A stretch of DNA of 23,992 nt from Firm-13 sp964617375 (lineage in GTDB: Bacteria > Bacillota > Clostridia > Saccharofermentanales > Saccharofermentanaceae): contig CAZTXQ010000042.1 of the NCBI GenBank assembly GCA_964617375.1, positions 1-23,992 of the forward strand, written 5' to 3'. The translations under genes and the position numbers were made by a program. Shown one piece after another: positions 23,961-23,992 of this stretch (the stretch's first letter is position 1; every line of letters begins with the position of its first letter). The notes beneath the pieces are model-generated. The model saw nothing but the letters and a program-made list of their open reading frames with translations, had not been told where the DNA came from and searched no databases.

Positions 23961-23992
23961 GCCGGCCCTCCTTATGTCTTCTCTGGAACGAA

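Larger units (their letters stand above)
23590..23992. other. Right-hand intergenic stretch, more A+T-rich, no confident gene
   Basis: After the AcnX operon no start with a good ribosome site leads a recognisable protein. The +1 frame from an ATG at 23600 stays open for 131 codons to the window edge, but the product (MVDEGKQAVSKRML...) is not recognised, lacks a ribosome site and follows a duplication, so I do not call it. A short hairpin CGAAAT-CAGTC-ATTTCG (23698-23714) followed by GCTTTCTT might end the operon weakly. Two stronger inverted repeats are listed separately. Confidence 0.5.

Overview
The window looks like a chromosomal segment of an anaerobic, amino-acid or amine-fermenting Firmicute (Clostridia-like). 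The grounds are strong AGGAGG-type ribosome sites, a lipobox solute-binding protein, an oxygen-sensitive-type Fe-S flavoenzyme, an iron-type alcohol dehydrogenase, and a Thr/Pro-rich surface protein with a membrane anchor. Coding regions are moderately G+C rich with G/C-ending codons, which produces many long shadow ORFs on the opposite strand. The lineage is inferred from gene content only.

Region 1 (1-10093, minus strand) is a polyamine uptake and catabolism cluster. In transcription order it holds a PII-type signalling protein, potA, potB, potC, potD, an aldehyde dehydrogenase, a putrescine aminotransferase, a second class III aminotransferase (4-aminobutyrate type), and an iron-containing alcohol dehydrogenase cut by the left edge. 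Together they predict: putrescine uptake, then 4-aminobutanal, then 4-aminobutyrate, then succinate semialdehyde, then 4-hydroxybutyrate. Two transaminations feed nitrogen to glutamate. The NADH made at the aldehyde dehydrogenase step can be spent at the alcohol dehydrogenase step. Two terminator-like hairpins lie between the PII gene and potA. A divergent XRE-cupin regulator (10512-11063, plus strand) and a 418-base control region with inverted repeats sit at the head of the cluster.

Region 2 (11131-18776, minus strand) is an export and surface unit: a SecA-family ATPase that looks like an accessory SecA2, followed by a 1695-residue surface protein. That protein has a signal peptide, a DNRLRE-like N-terminal domain, twelve tandem domains of two kinds in the order A-BB-A-BBBBB-A-BB, a Thr/Pro-rich stalk and a C-terminal membrane anchor.

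Region 3 (about 18880-19215) is a non-coding tandem array of four full 74-bp units plus partial ends, each unit able to form competing hairpins.

Region 4 (19545-23589, plus strand) is a three-gene operon: a 757-residue enoate-reductase-like FMN/Fe-S/FAD flavoenzyme, then the large and small subunits of an AcnX-type (aconitase X) dehydratase. The pairing suggests dehydration of a hydroxy acid followed by reduction of the resulting double bond. The substrate is unknown, and this is the most promising candidate for an undescribed pathway here.

Region 5 (23590-23992) has no confident gene. It holds a frameshifted 31-bp duplication of the preceding gene's tail, several inverted repeats and more A+T-rich sequence, possibly the edge of a mobile element.
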